A stretch of 64,000 bases of DNA from Rufibacter psychrotolerans (GCF_016924645.1 NZ_JAFFJV010000019.1:28384-92383); one strand, 5' to 3'. Positions 47,711 to 56,870 are shown, numbered from the stretch's first letter. The notes: generated by a model not told the origin, from the letters alone. Made by a program: numbers and translations.

Positions 47711-48646
47711 ATGCACGCTCTCAAAGAAACCAATTTCCACTTCCCTAACCAGACGGGCTTTTACCGCGGCAAGGTCCGTGATGTGTACTATTTCCAGGAC
47801 AAACTGGCCATGGTGGCCACCGACCGTATCTCGGCGTTTGACGTGGTGCTGCCCCGGGCCATCCCCTACAAAGGGCAGGTCCTGAACCAGATTGCCGCCT
47901 CCTTCCTGGCCGCCACCGCCGAGGTGGTGCCCAACTGGGTCCTGAGCCACCCGGCGCCTAACGTGACCATCGGGCGGCAGTGCGAAACCTTCAAAGTGGA
48001 AATGGTGATCAGGGGCTACCTGGCCGGCCACGCCTGGCGCGAATACAGTGCCGGCAAGCGCCAGCTTTGCGGGGTTGCCCTGCCCGAGGGCCTGCGGGAA
48101 AACGACCCGTTCCCCGAGCCCATCATCACCCCCACCACCAAAGCCGCCGAGGGCCACGACGAGGACATCTCGCGCGAGGAAATCCTGCGGCAGGGCATTG
48201 TGTCTGAACAGGATTATGTCCAATTGGAGGCCTACACCCGGGCGCTTTTCAAACGTGGCACAGAGCTGGCGGCCGAGCGGGGATTGATCCTGGTAGATAC
48301 CAAATACGAGTTCGGCAAAGCCGACGGCAAAATTTACGTGATTGACGAAATTCACACGCCCGACTCCTCAAGGTTCTTTTACTCAGACGGTTACGAAGAA
48401 CGCCAGGAGGCCGGCGAACCGCAGCGGCAACTTTCCAAGGAGTTTGTACGTCAATGGCTGATTGAGAACGGTTTTCAAGGGAAGGAAGGGCAGCAGGTGC
48501 CCGAGATGACAGAGGCGAAGATAACCGAGATCTCGCAGCGCTACATAGAATTGTATGAGCAGCTGCTTGGCAAGAAGTTTGTACCGCAGGACTATGCGGG
48601 CCAACTAAATGAGCTGGAACAAAGCATTGCCGCCAACATTTTTTAA
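47711..48646 (+). CDS. purC: Phosphoribosylaminoimidazole-succinocarboxamide (SAICAR) synthase
   Basis: A 311-residue ATP-dependent ligase that joins aspartate to CAIR in purine synthesis. Family motifs: RGKVRDVYYF near the start, TDRISAFDVVLPRAIPYKG, EMVIRGYLAGHAWREY, LILVDTKYEFGKADGKIYVIDEIHTPDSSRF and the late KEFVRQWL. Length matches the eukaryote/Bacteroidota-type enzyme of about 300 residues (the short bacterial form has about 240). It starts from its own promoter and is followed within 70 bp by the STAS gene, which may be read partly from it. Confidence 0.95.
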   Translation: MHALKETNFHFPNQTGFYRGKVRDVYYFQDKLAMVATDRISAFDVVLPRAIPYKGQVLNQIAASFLAATAEVVPNWVLSHPAPNVTIGRQCETFKVEMVIRGYLAGHAWREYSAGKRQLCGVALPEGLRENDPFPEPIITPTTKAAEGHDEDISREEILRQGIVSEQDYVQLEAYTRALFKRGTELAAERGLILVDTKYEFGKADGKIYVIDEIHTPDSSRFFYSDGYEERQEAGEPQRQLSKEFVRQWLIENGFQGKEGQQVPEMTEAKITEISQRYIELYEQLLGKKFVPQDYAGQLNELEQSIAANIF

Positions 48647-48714
48647 GTGAGTTTGTTACAGATATTCCACCAAAAATTGGTAGATTCGCACTCTAAACCT
48701 TTTTGCTGTTACTT

Positions 48715-49092
48715 ATGAAGTACACAATTGATAAAAAAGAAAATTACACCATCATCACCATAGATGAAAAGAAACTGGACACGACAATCGCGCCCGATTT
48801 GAAGTCTGAGTTTGTGAAGTTGAATGCAGAAGGTATTACTAACCTGATCCTGGATCTTACCAACGTAAAATATACTGATTCTTCCGGCCTGTCCTCTATC
48901 CTGATTGCCAACCGTCTTTGCAACTCATCTGGAGGGGTTCTTATCTTAACCGGCTTGCAAGAGCACGTTACCAAACTGATCACCATCTCCAAGCTTGAGT
49001 CTGTGCTGAACATTCTGCCTACCGTTGAGGAGGGCATTGACCGCGTGTTCCTGCACGAGATTGAGAGCGACCTTACCAAGAAAGAAGAATAG
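48715..49092 (+). CDS. STAS-domain protein (anti-sigma factor antagonist-like)
   Basis: A 125-residue single STAS domain. The ATG at 48715 (MKYTIDKKENYTIITI) is preferred over an upstream in-frame start because it leads directly into the first strand. The loop LTNVKYTDSSGLSSIL carries the conserved D-S-S-G with Ser56/Ser57 at the position phosphorylated in SpoIIAA/RsbV proteins. It could take part in partner switching with a serine kinase, but no kinase or phosphatase gene is adjacent. The rnz gene starts 18 bp downstream, a pairing that recurs in Cytophagales to my knowledge (inference). Confidence 0.88.
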   Translation: MKYTIDKKENYTIITIDEKKLDTTIAPDLKSEFVKLNAEGITNLILDLTNVKYTDSSGLSSILIANRLCNSSGGVLILTGLQEHVTKLITISKLESVLNILPTVEEGIDRVFLHEIESDLTKKEE

Positions 49093-49110
49093 TTCCTAAG
49101 CAGACACGGG

Positions 49111-50028
49111 TTGGATTTTGAGCTGAAAATACTTGGGAGTTCCTCTGCCACCCCGTCGTTTGAACGACATCATACCGCACAGGTCTTAACGGTTGGCAAC
49201 CAGATCAACCTGATTGACTGCGGAGAAGGTACACAAATGCAGCTGATGCGCTACAAAGTAAAGCATCAGCGCATTTGTAACATCTTCATCTCGCACCTGC
49301 ACGGTGACCATTACTTTGGCTTGCCGGGCCTGCTGTCTACCATGAACCTGCAGCAGCGCACCGGCCCCATCAACTTATTCGGCCCAAAAGGTTTAGCCGA
49401 GATCCTTACCCTTCAGTTCAAATACGGGAACACCCACCTCCCCTACCCCATTAACTTTGTGGAAGTAGACACCACCGTCTGCCGGAAAATCTACGAAGAC
49501 AAAGCCATTACGGTCCACACGCTGCCCATGCAGCACCGGGTGCCCTGCTGCGGCTACCTGTTCCGCGAAAAACCCAAGCCCCGGCACCTGCTCAAGGCCA
49601 AACTCCCCGCGTTTCTGACCCCACCCCAGCTAGTGAGATTGAAATGGGGCGAAGACATCCAGAACGATCAGGGCGACGTGCTGGTACGCAACGAAGACGT
49701 GACCACCGACCCCAAGCGGAGCCGCAGCTACGCCTACTGCGCAGACACCAAGTACAAGGAAGACATCCTGCCCCTGGTGCACGGGGTGGACCTGCTCTAC
49801 CATGAGGCCACGTTCCTGAGCGACATGGCGCAGCGGGCCGCCCACACCCACCACAGTACCGCCGCCCAGGCCGCCACCCTCGCCGAGAAGGCCCAGGTAA
49901 AACGCCTGCTGATTGGACATTTCTCTGCCCGGTACAAAGACCTTACCCCGCTGCTGGAGGAAGCACAGGCTATTTTCCCCAACACCGCCTTGGCGACGGA
50001 GGGAAAGACAATTAGTGTGTTGGAGTAG
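49111..50028 (+). CDS. rnz: Ribonuclease Z (TTG start)
   Basis: A 305-residue metallo-beta-lactamase-fold endonuclease that matures tRNA 3' ends, fitting a genome whose tRNAs here lack encoded CCA. Zinc motif SHLHGDHYFGLPGLL, the start FELKILGSSSATPSFERHHTAQ, the exosite-like region AKLPAFLTPPQL, DLLYHEATFLSDM and the final GHFSARYKD are all family features. The only start that includes the conserved LKILGSSSA strand is the TTG at 49111; no in-frame ATG lies upstream, and the next ATG would delete the first strands. Likely co-transcribed with the STAS gene. Confidence 0.93.
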   Translation: MDFELKILGSSSATPSFERHHTAQVLTVGNQINLIDCGEGTQMQLMRYKVKHQRICNIFISHLHGDHYFGLPGLLSTMNLQQRTGPINLFGPKGLAEILTLQFKYGNTHLPYPINFVEVDTTVCRKIYEDKAITVHTLPMQHRVPCCGYLFREKPKPRHLLKAKLPAFLTPPQLVRLKWGEDIQNDQGDVLVRNEDVTTDPKRSRSYAYCADTKYKEDILPLVHGVDLLYHEATFLSDMAQRAAHTHHSTAAQAATLAEKAQVKRLLIGHFSARYKDLTPLLEEAQAIFPNTALATEGKTISVLE

Positions 50029-50368
50029 GTAGCTTGTTCTTTTGTTTTCTTGTTGGTTGGGTTAAGAGGCAATTGCTGATTTGATTTTGCAAGGGCGATG
50101 CAGGTTGGCTGTTGCTGGCGTAGCCTGTGCTTGCCTATAGACTTATGGGCTAGGTTGTTGCATAGGTTGCTGGGTGCGCTCACGGCCGCGGGGCCCCGTC
50201 TTTGCCCCTCGCACTGCCCTTGCGGCCCACCTCTGCAGTCAGCGCTTAGTAGTAGCTATCCAGGGGCCACAAGCGAGGCGCTCGAGCCAAAGACTGAGAT
50301 CGGGATCTTCCAGCTGGTGTGTTGTATAGCAACGGTGTTGCTAATCATTGTGCTAGACCCTTTCATTC

Positions 50369-50430
50369 TATGGCGCGGATTTACTTCCGTGACTTACATT
50401 CAAAAGGCACAGAAGTAACTCCGCGCCATA
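50369..50430. repeat. 62-bp imperfect inverted repeat
   Basis: tatggcgcgga-ttacttc-gtg at the left and its complement ca-gaagtaa-tccgcgccata at the right enclose a short spacer. The same tatggcgcggaa-acttccgtg unit occurs near 27627-27651. It lies in the 676-bp gene-free stretch 50029-50704, whose remainder shows no supported gene. Confidence 0.75.
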
Positions 50431-50503
50431 CTTAGCAGCATAGTAGTGGATTCCGCTTTTTCTATTTACGTTCACATGGTTCAAGTCTGTGGCTTGGCCC
50501 CAT

Positions 50504-50530
50504 TATGGCGGCAGTTTGCAACTGCCGTGG
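50504..50530. repeat. Short palindrome in the tatggcg-ccgtgg frame
   Basis: cggcagtt-tgc-aactgccg (50509-50527) framed by tatgg on the left and tgg on the right, matching the frame of the palindromes at 27396 and 27634 but with a different core. A degenerate TTTTCC-GGAAAACAGCCCC repeat follows at about 50568-50592. Confidence 0.65.
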
Positions 50531-50704
50531 AAAACAAGGTTGAGAACAAGCTTGCTGTTTAGGACCAATTTTCCGGAAAACAGCCCCAGAACGGTTTATT
50601 GTTTGAAACGGGTCCTGCCCCGTGGGTCGTTTTTTAATTGGCTACTTTCTCACATCTTTACGGCCAGTAAGTACCTCCTTCATTTTATTCTTCAAGCCAG
50701 CAGC

Positions 50705-51499
50705 ATGCAGCAGACCATTCCGCCCCAAATCCGCCTCAGTCACAAGAAACGGCAGTTGTTTATGGTGCTGAGTGGCATTTTTCTGACCAATGCGCTGCTG
50801 GCGGAGCTGATTGGGGTGAAGATCTTTTCGGGGGAAGGGGTGTTTGGCTTGCCGGGCGCGCAGATTCCGGTGCTGGGCACGCGCTTTGACTTTAACCTGA
50901 CCGCCGGAGTGATCATCTGGCCGGTGGTCTTTATCACCACCGACATCATCAATGAGTATTTCGGGAAAGAGGGCGTGAAACGCATCAGCTACCTCACGGC
51001 CGCCCTCATTGCGTATGCCTTTCTGGTGATTGTGGTGGCCACGGCGCTGCCACCGGCGCAGTTCTGGCAGGACGTGAACAGCCAGGGACCCAACGGCACC
51101 CCCTTTGACATGGACTACGCGTTTAACCGGGTGTTCAGTCAGGGCCTGGGCATCATCATCGGCTCATTGGTGGCATTCCTGGTGGGGCAGTTGCTGGATG
51201 CCCACGTGTTTCACTGGCTCAAGCACCTCACCGGCAACCGCCAGATCTGGATTCGGGCCACGGGCTCTACCCTGGTCTCGCAGCTGGTAGACACGGTGGT
51301 GGTGCTCTTCATCGCCTTTTACCTCTTCGGCAACTGGGACCTCAAAATGGTACTCTCTGTCTCGGTGATCAATTACCTGTATAAATTTACCGTGGCGGTG
51401 GTGCTCACGCCCCTGCTCTACATCGCCCATCCCCTCATTGACCGCTACCTGGCGGGCGGCGAAGCAGTGCCCCTGGACACTTTCATCTCCAAAGAGTAA
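50705..51499 (+). CDS. Queuosine precursor transporter (YhhQ/QPTR family)
   Basis: The ATG at 50705 (MQQTIPPQIRLSHKKRQ) gives a 264-residue membrane protein with a basic cytosolic start and about six helices; the open frame upstream is read through repeats and is not protein-like. Family signatures: VLSGIFLTNALLAELIGVKI, ITTDIINEYFGK (T-T-D-x-x-N-E-x-F-G-K is the strongest mark), the helix GIIIGSLVAFLVGQLLDAHVFHWLK and the late RATGSTLVSQLVDTVVVLFIAF with the V-S-Q-L-x-D signature. These proteins import preQ0/preQ1 or queuine for tRNA modification. No preQ1 riboswitch was recognised upstream. Confidence 0.9.
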   Translation: MQQTIPPQIRLSHKKRQLFMVLSGIFLTNALLAELIGVKIFSGEGVFGLPGAQIPVLGTRFDFNLTAGVIIWPVVFITTDIINEYFGKEGVKRISYLTAALIAYAFLVIVVATALPPAQFWQDVNSQGPNGTPFDMDYAFNRVFSQGLGIIIGSLVAFLVGQLLDAHVFHWLKHLTGNRQIWIRATGSTLVSQLVDTVVVLFIAFYLFGNWDLKMVLSVSVINYLYKFTVAVVLTPLLYIAHPLIDRYLAGGEAVPLDTFISKE

Positions 51500-51531
51500 G
51501 CACCTCTTACCTTGTTGGGCAACCTACCTGT

Positions 51532-52185
51532 ATGACTCCTCCCCCGCTGTTTCTCCTGAGTGGCCTGGGCGCCGATGAGCGTTTGTTTCAGTTTCTGCAG
51601 CTGCAACACCCCAACCCGGTGGTGATCCAGTGGATAGCGCCTCTCCCCAACGAGTCGCTGGGAGCATATGCCGGGCGCCTGCTGGCCCAGTTGGGCCCTA
51701 TCGCGGAGCCGCCGGTGCTGGTGGGGCTTAGTTTTGGGGGCATGGTGGCGCAGGAGCTGGCCAGGCGCATCCCGGTCAGGCGGGTCATCCTGCTTTCCAG
51801 CCTGGCGAACACAGGTGACCTGCCCTGGTACTACCGGGCGGGCGGATTCCTGCGGCTGCAGCATTTAGTTCCGTTTCAGCTGGCCAAACGGTGGACGGCG
51901 CCGACCGCCTGGCTGTTCGGGGCCCAAACGCCTGCTGAGAAAAAGATTCTGGCGGCCATTGTGCGCGACACTGACCCTGCTTTCCTGCGCTGGGCCCTAA
52001 CGGCCATCCTGCGCTGGCGGCACACCGCTCCTGTTCCCAACCGGGTCATCATTCACGGGGACCGGGACAAAATTCTGCCCGTGCCGCACCAGGCCGGGGT
52101 ACACGTGGTGCAAGGGGGCGAGCACCTGATGGTCATGAGCCGGGCGGCCGAGGTGAGTGCGCTCCTCAACCGGTACCTGCACTGA
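51532..52185 (+). CDS. Alpha/beta hydrolase
   Basis: A compact 217-residue alpha/beta hydrolase. Start strand and oxyanion region FLLSGLGADERLF, nucleophile elbow VGLSFGGMVAQELA (Ser in G-L-S-F-G), acidic residue in IIHGDRDKILP and histidine in QGGEHLMVM complete the triad. There is a short helical cap between about 105 and 165. It starts 32 bp after the transporter stop and may share its transcript. The substrate is unknown; no lipid- or polymer-specific feature is seen. Confidence 0.85.
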   Translation: MTPPPLFLLSGLGADERLFQFLQLQHPNPVVIQWIAPLPNESLGAYAGRLLAQLGPIAEPPVLVGLSFGGMVAQELARRIPVRRVILLSSLANTGDLPWYYRAGGFLRLQHLVPFQLAKRWTAPTAWLFGAQTPAEKKILAAIVRDTDPAFLRWALTAILRWRHTAPVPNRVIIHGDRDKILPVPHQAGVHVVQGGEHLMVMSRAAEVSALLNRYLH

Positions 52186-52225
52186 CGGTTTTAGGCCTGT
52201 TTTCCCGAAAAAGGCCCTAAAACCG
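52186..52225 (+). terminator. Hairpin after the alpha/beta hydrolase gene
   Basis: cggttttaggcct pairs with aggccctaaaaccg (one bulged C); a member of the dispersed hairpin family that begins right after the stop codon. Confidence 0.75.
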
Positions 52226-52287
52226 GGGGCGGCTTTCCCGTTTGCCCTCCAATTGCTTTCTTTGCAGCGGTTTTACACTTAAACACC

Positions 52288-53262
52288 ATGGCTAGAATCC
52301 TTACCGGCATCCAAAGCAGCGGCCGTCCGCACCTGGGCAACCTGCTTGGCGCCATCCTCCCGGCGATTGAGCTTTCCCAGAAGGCCGATAATGAATCGCT
52401 TTACTTTATTGCCGACTTACATTCCCTCACCACCATCCGCGATGCGGAAGAGCGCCGCCTCAACACCTACGCGGTGGCCGCCACCTGGCTGGCGTTTGGG
52501 TTAGATACTGACAAGCACATCTTCTACCGCCAGTCTGACGTGCCCGAGGTCACCGAGCTGACCTGGTACCTGAGCTGTTTCGCGCCGTATCCTATGCTGG
52601 CCAACGCGCACTCGTTCAAAGACAAATCGGCGCGCCGGCAACTCTCCGACGTGAACTCGGGCCTGTTCACCTACCCGGTGCTCATGGCCGCCGACATCTT
52701 GCTGTACGATGCCAACTTTGTGCCGGTGGGCAAAGACCAGGTGCAGCACCTGGAAATCACCCGCGACCTGGCCAGCTCGTTCAACCACCTCTACGGCGAC
52801 ACCTTTGTGCTGCCCGAGGTGAAGGTGGACGAAAACGTGATGACGGTACCCGGCGTGAACGGCGAGAAGATGAGCAAGTCGTACGGCAACACCATTGACA
52901 TTTTCCTGCCCGAGAAGGAGCTGCGCAAACGCATCATGAGCATTGTCACCGACAGCAAAGCCCTGGAGGAACCCAAAGACCCGGCCACCGATATCACGTT
53001 CAAGCTGTACGCCCTTATTGCGTCTGAGGAACAGACCGAGGCCATGCGCCAGAACTACCTGGCCGGCGGCTACGGCTACGGCCATGCCAAGCAGGCCCTG
53101 TTTGAGCTGATCTTAACCAAGTACGCCCAACCCCGCGAGCGCTACAACTACTACATGGACAACCTGCCCGAACTGGACGCCAAACTGGCCCAGGGGGCGG
53201 CCAAAGCCCGTGCCATTGGAGGCCCCGTATTGAAGCGGGTGCGGGAGAAACTGGGATTCTAA
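52288..53262 (+). CDS. trpS: Tryptophanyl-tRNA synthetase
   Basis: A 324-residue class Ic aminoacyl-tRNA synthetase charging tRNA-Trp. The HIGH-type motif is PHLGN (residues 14-18) in SSGRPHLGNLLGA, and the KMSKS motif is intact in GEKMSKSYGN. ADLHSLTTIRD, PVLMAADILLYDANFVPVGKDQVQH and LEITRDLASSFN are TrpRS landmarks. Length and motif order match bacterial TrpRS. No tryptophan-rich leader was seen upstream. Followed by a strong terminator. Confidence 0.96.
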   Translation: MARILTGIQSSGRPHLGNLLGAILPAIELSQKADNESLYFIADLHSLTTIRDAEERRLNTYAVAATWLAFGLDTDKHIFYRQSDVPEVTELTWYLSCFAPYPMLANAHSFKDKSARRQLSDVNSGLFTYPVLMAADILLYDANFVPVGKDQVQHLEITRDLASSFNHLYGDTFVLPEVKVDENVMTVPGVNGEKMSKSYGNTIDIFLPEKELRKRIMSIVTDSKALEEPKDPATDITFKLYALIASEEQTEAMRQNYLAGGYGYGHAKQALFELILTKYAQPRERYNYYMDNLPELDAKLAQGAAKARAIGGPVLKRVREKLGF

Positions 53263-53288
53263 GGATTAGGACGCTAGTAGATAGATGT

Positions 53289-53334
53289 AAAAACAAGAAA
53301 GCCGAGGCAGTTACGTCCCGGCTTTCTTGTTTTT
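53289..53334. terminator. Bidirectional terminator between trpS and the lipoprotein gene
   Basis: A perfect 16-bp stem (aaaaacaagaaagccg at 53289-53304 with its complement at 53319-53334) flanked by A- and T-runs. It touches the stop codon of the convergent minus-strand gene. Confidence 0.93.
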
Positions 53335-54485
53335 CAGCCCTTTTTCAAAAAATAGCCTGAAAGCGAATCAGCCGCGAAGTACAGGAAAAGCTCCTCGCCC
53401 AGCGAATGGCCCATGGAGACTTCCTGCCATCCCGGCGGAGTTTTCCCTCTTTGAGTAAGTTGCCGCAGTTGGCCTAAGCGCACCACCGTTGACTCCTGTG
53501 GTTTGGCAAAAGGAATCTGGTGGATTTCCTGCTTTTCCCCGTCTACCAACACCAGAGCGCCCAGGCCGGGCAGTACCTCCAGGTTAGAAGTGTAGTCCAG
53601 TTCATGGGTAATGCCATTAAACCGGTATTTGGCTAGCACCTTGCCGTTGACGTGGTAGACCAGCAGGTTATTGCTTTTGTCGTCGTAGGTTTCTTCCCAG
53701 GTGGCTTCTTCTTTGTTGTACTGGCGGGTGACGTAGTTATAAAGCGCCACAAAGGACGTGTCTGTCAGGAATTTGGCGGTAACCATATCGGGCTTGCCGA
53801 ACGCAAAGACGTACCCGTTGGGACCGTACAACTTTTCGCAGGAAAGGAAATAGCGCCGGTTAGGGCTGGTATGCACCTGGCCGTCGCACCCGGTGCCGCC
53901 GGTGCCGCTGTAAGATTCTACCTGGAGCAGGTCGCCCTGCAGGTTGGTGGCGAAAAAGGAGATGCCGCCAAAGTCACTGTCGGGCAGGCAGAACCACATG
54001 TCAAACAGCACCCGGCCATCGGCGGTCACTCCCCGGAACGTGGGGGCATGGGGCGCGCTTTCGGTGATAAAGCCATCGTCGCCAAACTTCAGGAAATCAC
54101 GCTTGGTGAACTGTCTCTGGTACACCAGGTTGCCGTTCCTGGTTAACCTGATCTTGTAGACATGGTTGTGGCACTTGAGCTTCTTCACCCTGGTTAGCTT
54201 TCCATCAATACTGTCGGGGAACGTGACGGTGAGGGAGCTGTCGTTCAGGCTGAAACTTTCGGTAAACGCCTTGAAAACATCCTTGCCGGCCTTAAACACA
54301 CCTTGCACCTTTTGGCGATCGTAGGTTTCGGTATACAAGTACTGGGTCTCTGAGACGGTGTCTACCGGGCTAAGGCTTTCCTGCTCCGGAGTAGAAAGGA
54401 GCTCAGGCGCTGTTTTGAGGCTCTTTTTCTGGTTGCAGGCCCAAAACAAGAATAGAAGAATGGCGGCAAGGCAGATGTTTCTCAT
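53334..54485 (-). CDS. Hypothetical lipoprotein
   Basis: A 383-residue protein with a lipoprotein signal (MRNICLAAILLFLFWAC, Cys17), so it is anchored in an envelope membrane. The mature part is mostly beta-rich with repeated short strands (VYKIRLTRNGNLVYQRQF, GYVFAFGKPDMVTAKFLTDTSFVALYNY, NNLLVYHVNGKVLAKYRFNG) that resemble blades of a propeller-like fold, but I cannot name the family. SYSGTGGTGCDGQVHTSPNRRYFLSCE contains two cysteines that could form a disulfide. It is followed upstream by a small membrane protein gene on the same strand, 30 bp away, so the two may be co-transcribed. Confidence 0.75.
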   Translation of the reverse strand: MRNICLAAILLFLFWACNQKKSLKTAPELLSTPEQESLSPVDTVSETQYLYTETYDRQKVQGVFKAGKDVFKAFTESFSLNDSSLTVTFPDSIDGKLTRVKKLKCHNHVYKIRLTRNGNLVYQRQFTKRDFLKFGDDGFITESAPHAPTFRGVTADGRVLFDMWFCLPDSDFGGISFFATNLQGDLLQVESYSGTGGTGCDGQVHTSPNRRYFLSCEKLYGPNGYVFAFGKPDMVTAKFLTDTSFVALYNYVTRQYNKEEATWEETYDDKSNNLLVYHVNGKVLAKYRFNGITHELDYTSNLEVLPGLGALVLVDGEKQEIHQIPFAKPQESTVVRLGQLRQLTQRGKTPPGWQEVSMGHSLGEELFLYFAADSLSGYFLKKG

Positions 54486-54516
54486 GGCGCGGGAGGTAGG
54501 CGGTCAGGAGTCTTGC

Positions 54517-54906
54517 TCAGGCCTTGGTTTCTGGCTTTAAAGGATGCCGGAACAGGATAATGCCAAAGGCGAGCGCCAGCACAGCGTACACGCCCATGAG
54601 CCCCCACGCGGCGGGCGCCAGGTCTCCTTCTGCTTTCACCAAGGCCAGCGCCCCAATGAAGAAGTGCGTGAAATTGGCGATGGCAATGGGCCGGTTGTAG
54701 ATGCCTCCCATCAGACTCCCTTTGGCCATCCAGTTGAGCATGGCAAAGCCCAGGTACAGCGCACCCAGGAGAGACAGCACCAACTGGGTAGCAGCGCCTC
54801 CGCCTAAGGCAAGTGCACCGGCCACCTCCTGCGGCAAGAAGGTCAGGCTCAGGCCCAGCAAGGCCAGCAGAAAGGCACTGGCGGTCATGACGATTCTGGT
54901 ATTCAT
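54517..54906 (-). CDS. Four-helix membrane protein (hypothetical)
   Basis: Start set at the ATG at 54906 (MNTRIVMTASAFLLALLGLSLTFL), which begins the first helix; the frame extends 66 bp upstream without coding character. The 129-residue product has four predicted membrane helices (TASAFLLALLGLSLTFL; TQLVLSLLGALYLGFAMLNWM; IAIANFTHFFIGALALV; AAWGLMGVYAVLALAFGIILF). The G-A-L-Y-L-G-F-A-x-L-N-W and N-x-x-H-F-F motifs recur in small uncharacterised Bacteroidota membrane proteins. No function can be assigned. Confidence 0.75.
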   Translation of the reverse strand: MNTRIVMTASAFLLALLGLSLTFLPQEVAGALALGGGAATQLVLSLLGALYLGFAMLNWMAKGSLMGGIYNRPIAIANFTHFFIGALALVKAEGDLAPAAWGLMGVYAVLALAFGIILFRHPLKPETKA

Positions 54907-55131
54907 GGGTAAGGTTTTCGCTAAAGATTTTGAAAAATGGCCTGAAAACAGGGGGAGCTGTCCCGGTATCAACCCTCTCCCCTAAGTAATGGAAAAAAGC
55001 CCATTGGGAGCAAACGCGCGCCAGAAATTGGGCTCCAAGCGGGCAAGCGGGAGCACTCCCCAACCCGGGCGGGTAACACCGCTTCCGGGGTTTCGGGCCC
55101 AGTTTCCAGGAAAAACCCCTAAAACAGAAAA

Positions 55132-55162
55132 GGCTCCTGCGCAGTGGGTCTGCCCAGGAGCC
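55132..55162 (-). terminator. Terminator of the conserved hypothetical gene
   Basis: ggctcctg/caggagcc with an inner gcag/ctgc helix; on the minus strand it is followed by ttttctgttttagg. About 45 bp past the stop of the gene ending at 55208. Confidence 0.8.
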
Positions 55163-55207
55163 GTCTATATCTGTTGGCCTAAAGCCGGAGGCCGGCGGTG
55201 GGTGGGG

Positions 55208-55606
55208 TTACGCTTTCCAGACTTCCTCGCGCACGTTTTTGCCCACGCTCAGGATCAGGCGGGTGGGGTTGGGCACCAGCAGGAGGCGGGCCTCTTTGTT
55301 AGGGTAGGCATCGGCCTCTACCCACACGCCCTGTTTGTTGGTGAGGTCTACCTGGCCTTGGGCATCCAGAGCCTCGGGCAGGTACGCGGTAGGCAGCAGC
55401 ACATCAGTGTCGGGGCAGATGCGCTCGTGCACGTCGCCCAGCACTTCTTCCAGGTACTCCCCGAAGTTGTCGTTGAACTCGTCTTCCAAATCGTGCAGCT
55501 CTTCCTCCACGTCATCATAGCGGGCATCATTGTAGGAGAGTTGGCCCAATTCCTGTTTTTTGCGGATCAGGGTTACAAGCGCGGTATTTAATTCCTGGAT
55601 GTTCAT
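55208..55606 (-). CDS. Conserved hypothetical acidic protein
   Basis: A 132-residue cytoplasmic protein. The N-terminal half is strongly acidic and helical (NIQELNTALVTLIRKKQELGQLSYNDARYDDVEEELHDLEDEF with clear heptad-like spacing, probably coiled coil), and the C-terminal half holds short strands (GVWVEADAYPNKEARLLLVPNPTRLILSVG). Codon use matches the backbone and the gene has its own terminator, so it is a real gene. I do not recognise a named domain. Confidence 0.75.
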   Translation of the reverse strand: MNIQELNTALVTLIRKKQELGQLSYNDARYDDVEEELHDLEDEFNDNFGEYLEEVLGDVHERICPDTDVLLPTAYLPEALDAQGQVDLTNKQGVWVEADAYPNKEARLLLVPNPTRLILSVGKNVREEVWKA

Positions 55607-55761
55607 TCTTTCTTATTTTTCACAAATTTTATAACATCTAAGCCTATTTCCAAGCGGAAGGCGCAAATCGGGGGGCCAAATACTTATTTTCTTTCCTGCA
55701 CATTTCTTCTATTTTTACACAAGTTGTGATATAAACCAGAGTTTTACCCCTAATCTCTTCT

Positions 55762-56862
55762 ATGGCAGAATCCACAGATTTTCTTCCGCTCAACGGCACA
55801 GACCACCTTGAATTCTACGTGGGCAACGCCAAGCAAAGCGCCTATTTCTACCAGAGCGCCTTCGGGTTTGAGTTGGTGGCGTACGCCGGGCCCGAGACGG
55901 GCGTGCGGGACCGCGCCTCCTACGTCCTGCAGCAGGGCAAGATCAGGCTGGTGCTCACCACCTCCCTCCTGCCAGACTCCCCTATCTCTGAGCACGTGCG
56001 CCTGCACGGCGATGGCGTGAAAGTGATGGCCCTGTGGGTGGACGATGCCTACCAATCTTATGAGGAAACGGTGAAGCGGGGTGCCCGCTCCGCCGGCGAG
56101 CCCCAGACCCTTACCGATGCGTATGGCGAGGTGCGCGTGGCCTCTATTTACACCTACGGCGAAACGGTGCACACCTTTGTGGAGCGCAAGAACTACACCG
56201 GCCCCTTCATGCCCGGCTACCAACCGCGCAAAAGCCCGGTGCCGGTAACACCCGTGGGCCTGAAACACGTAGACCATTGCGTGGGCAACGTGGGCTGGGG
56301 CGAGATGAACACCTGGGTAGACTTTTACGCCAAGGTGATGGGGTTCCAGTTGCTGCTCACCTTTGACGATGAGGACATCTCCACGGAGTACTCGGCGCTT
56401 ATGAGCAAGGTGATGAGCAACGGCAACGGCTACGTGAAGTTCCCCATCAACGAGCCCGCCGAGGGCAAGAAGAAGTCGCAGATTGAGGAGTACCTGGACT
56501 TTTACCGCGGCCCCGGGGTGCAGCACATTGCCATTGCCACCGATGACATTGTGCATACCGTGGGCGAGCTGCGCCGGCGGGGTGTGGAGTTCCTGAGTGT
56601 GCCCGGCTCTTACTATGAAGACCTGCTGGAGCGCGTGGGCAAGATTGACGAAGACCTGCAGCCCCTGCGCGACCTCAACATTCTGGTAGACCGCGACAAC
56701 GAAGGTTACCTGCTGCAGATCTTCACCAAACCCGTAGAGGACCGCCCCACGGTTTTCTATGAGATTATCCAGCGCAAAGGGGCCAAATCCTTCGGGAAGG
56801 GCAATTTTAAGGCGCTTTTTGAGTCAATTGAACGCGAACAGGCCCTTAGGGGCAACTTATAA
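55762..56862 (+). CDS. hppD: 4-hydroxyphenylpyruvate dioxygenase
   Basis: A 366-residue two-domain vicinal-oxygen-chelate enzyme turning 4-hydroxyphenylpyruvate into homogentisate in tyrosine breakdown. The non-heme iron ligands are in place: His172 (KHVDHCVGN), His255 (GVQHIAIAT) and Glu334 (FYEIIQRKG). The C-terminal helix with GKGNFKALFESIEREQALRGNL closes the active site and is complete. The N-terminal domain lacks metal ligands, as normal. No other tyrosine-degradation gene is adjacent; the enzyme could also supply homogentisate for pyomelanin-like pigment, but the sequence does not show that. Confidence 0.96.
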   Translation: MAESTDFLPLNGTDHLEFYVGNAKQSAYFYQSAFGFELVAYAGPETGVRDRASYVLQQGKIRLVLTTSLLPDSPISEHVRLHGDGVKVMALWVDDAYQSYEETVKRGARSAGEPQTLTDAYGEVRVASIYTYGETVHTFVERKNYTGPFMPGYQPRKSPVPVTPVGLKHVDHCVGNVGWGEMNTWVDFYAKVMGFQLLLTFDDEDISTEYSALMSKVMSNGNGYVKFPINEPAEGKKKSQIEEYLDFYRGPGVQHIAIATDDIVHTVGELRRRGVEFLSVPGSYYEDLLERVGKIDEDLQPLRDLNILVDRDNEGYLLQIFTKPVEDRPTVFYEIIQRKGAKSFGKGNFKALFESIEREQALRGNL

Positions 56863-56870
56863 CGTGGTAA

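Noticed and set aside
50098..50418. 106-codon ORF in the gap before the queuosine-precursor transporter
   Set aside because: It runs into the inverted repeat at 50369-50430 and the product resembles no protein; the region is better explained as repeat-rich non-coding DNA.
50560..50704. preQ1 riboswitch upstream of the queuosine-precursor transporter
   Set aside because: I could not find the preQ1-I or preQ1-II core; the hairpin-like sequence there is a degenerate dispersed repeat.
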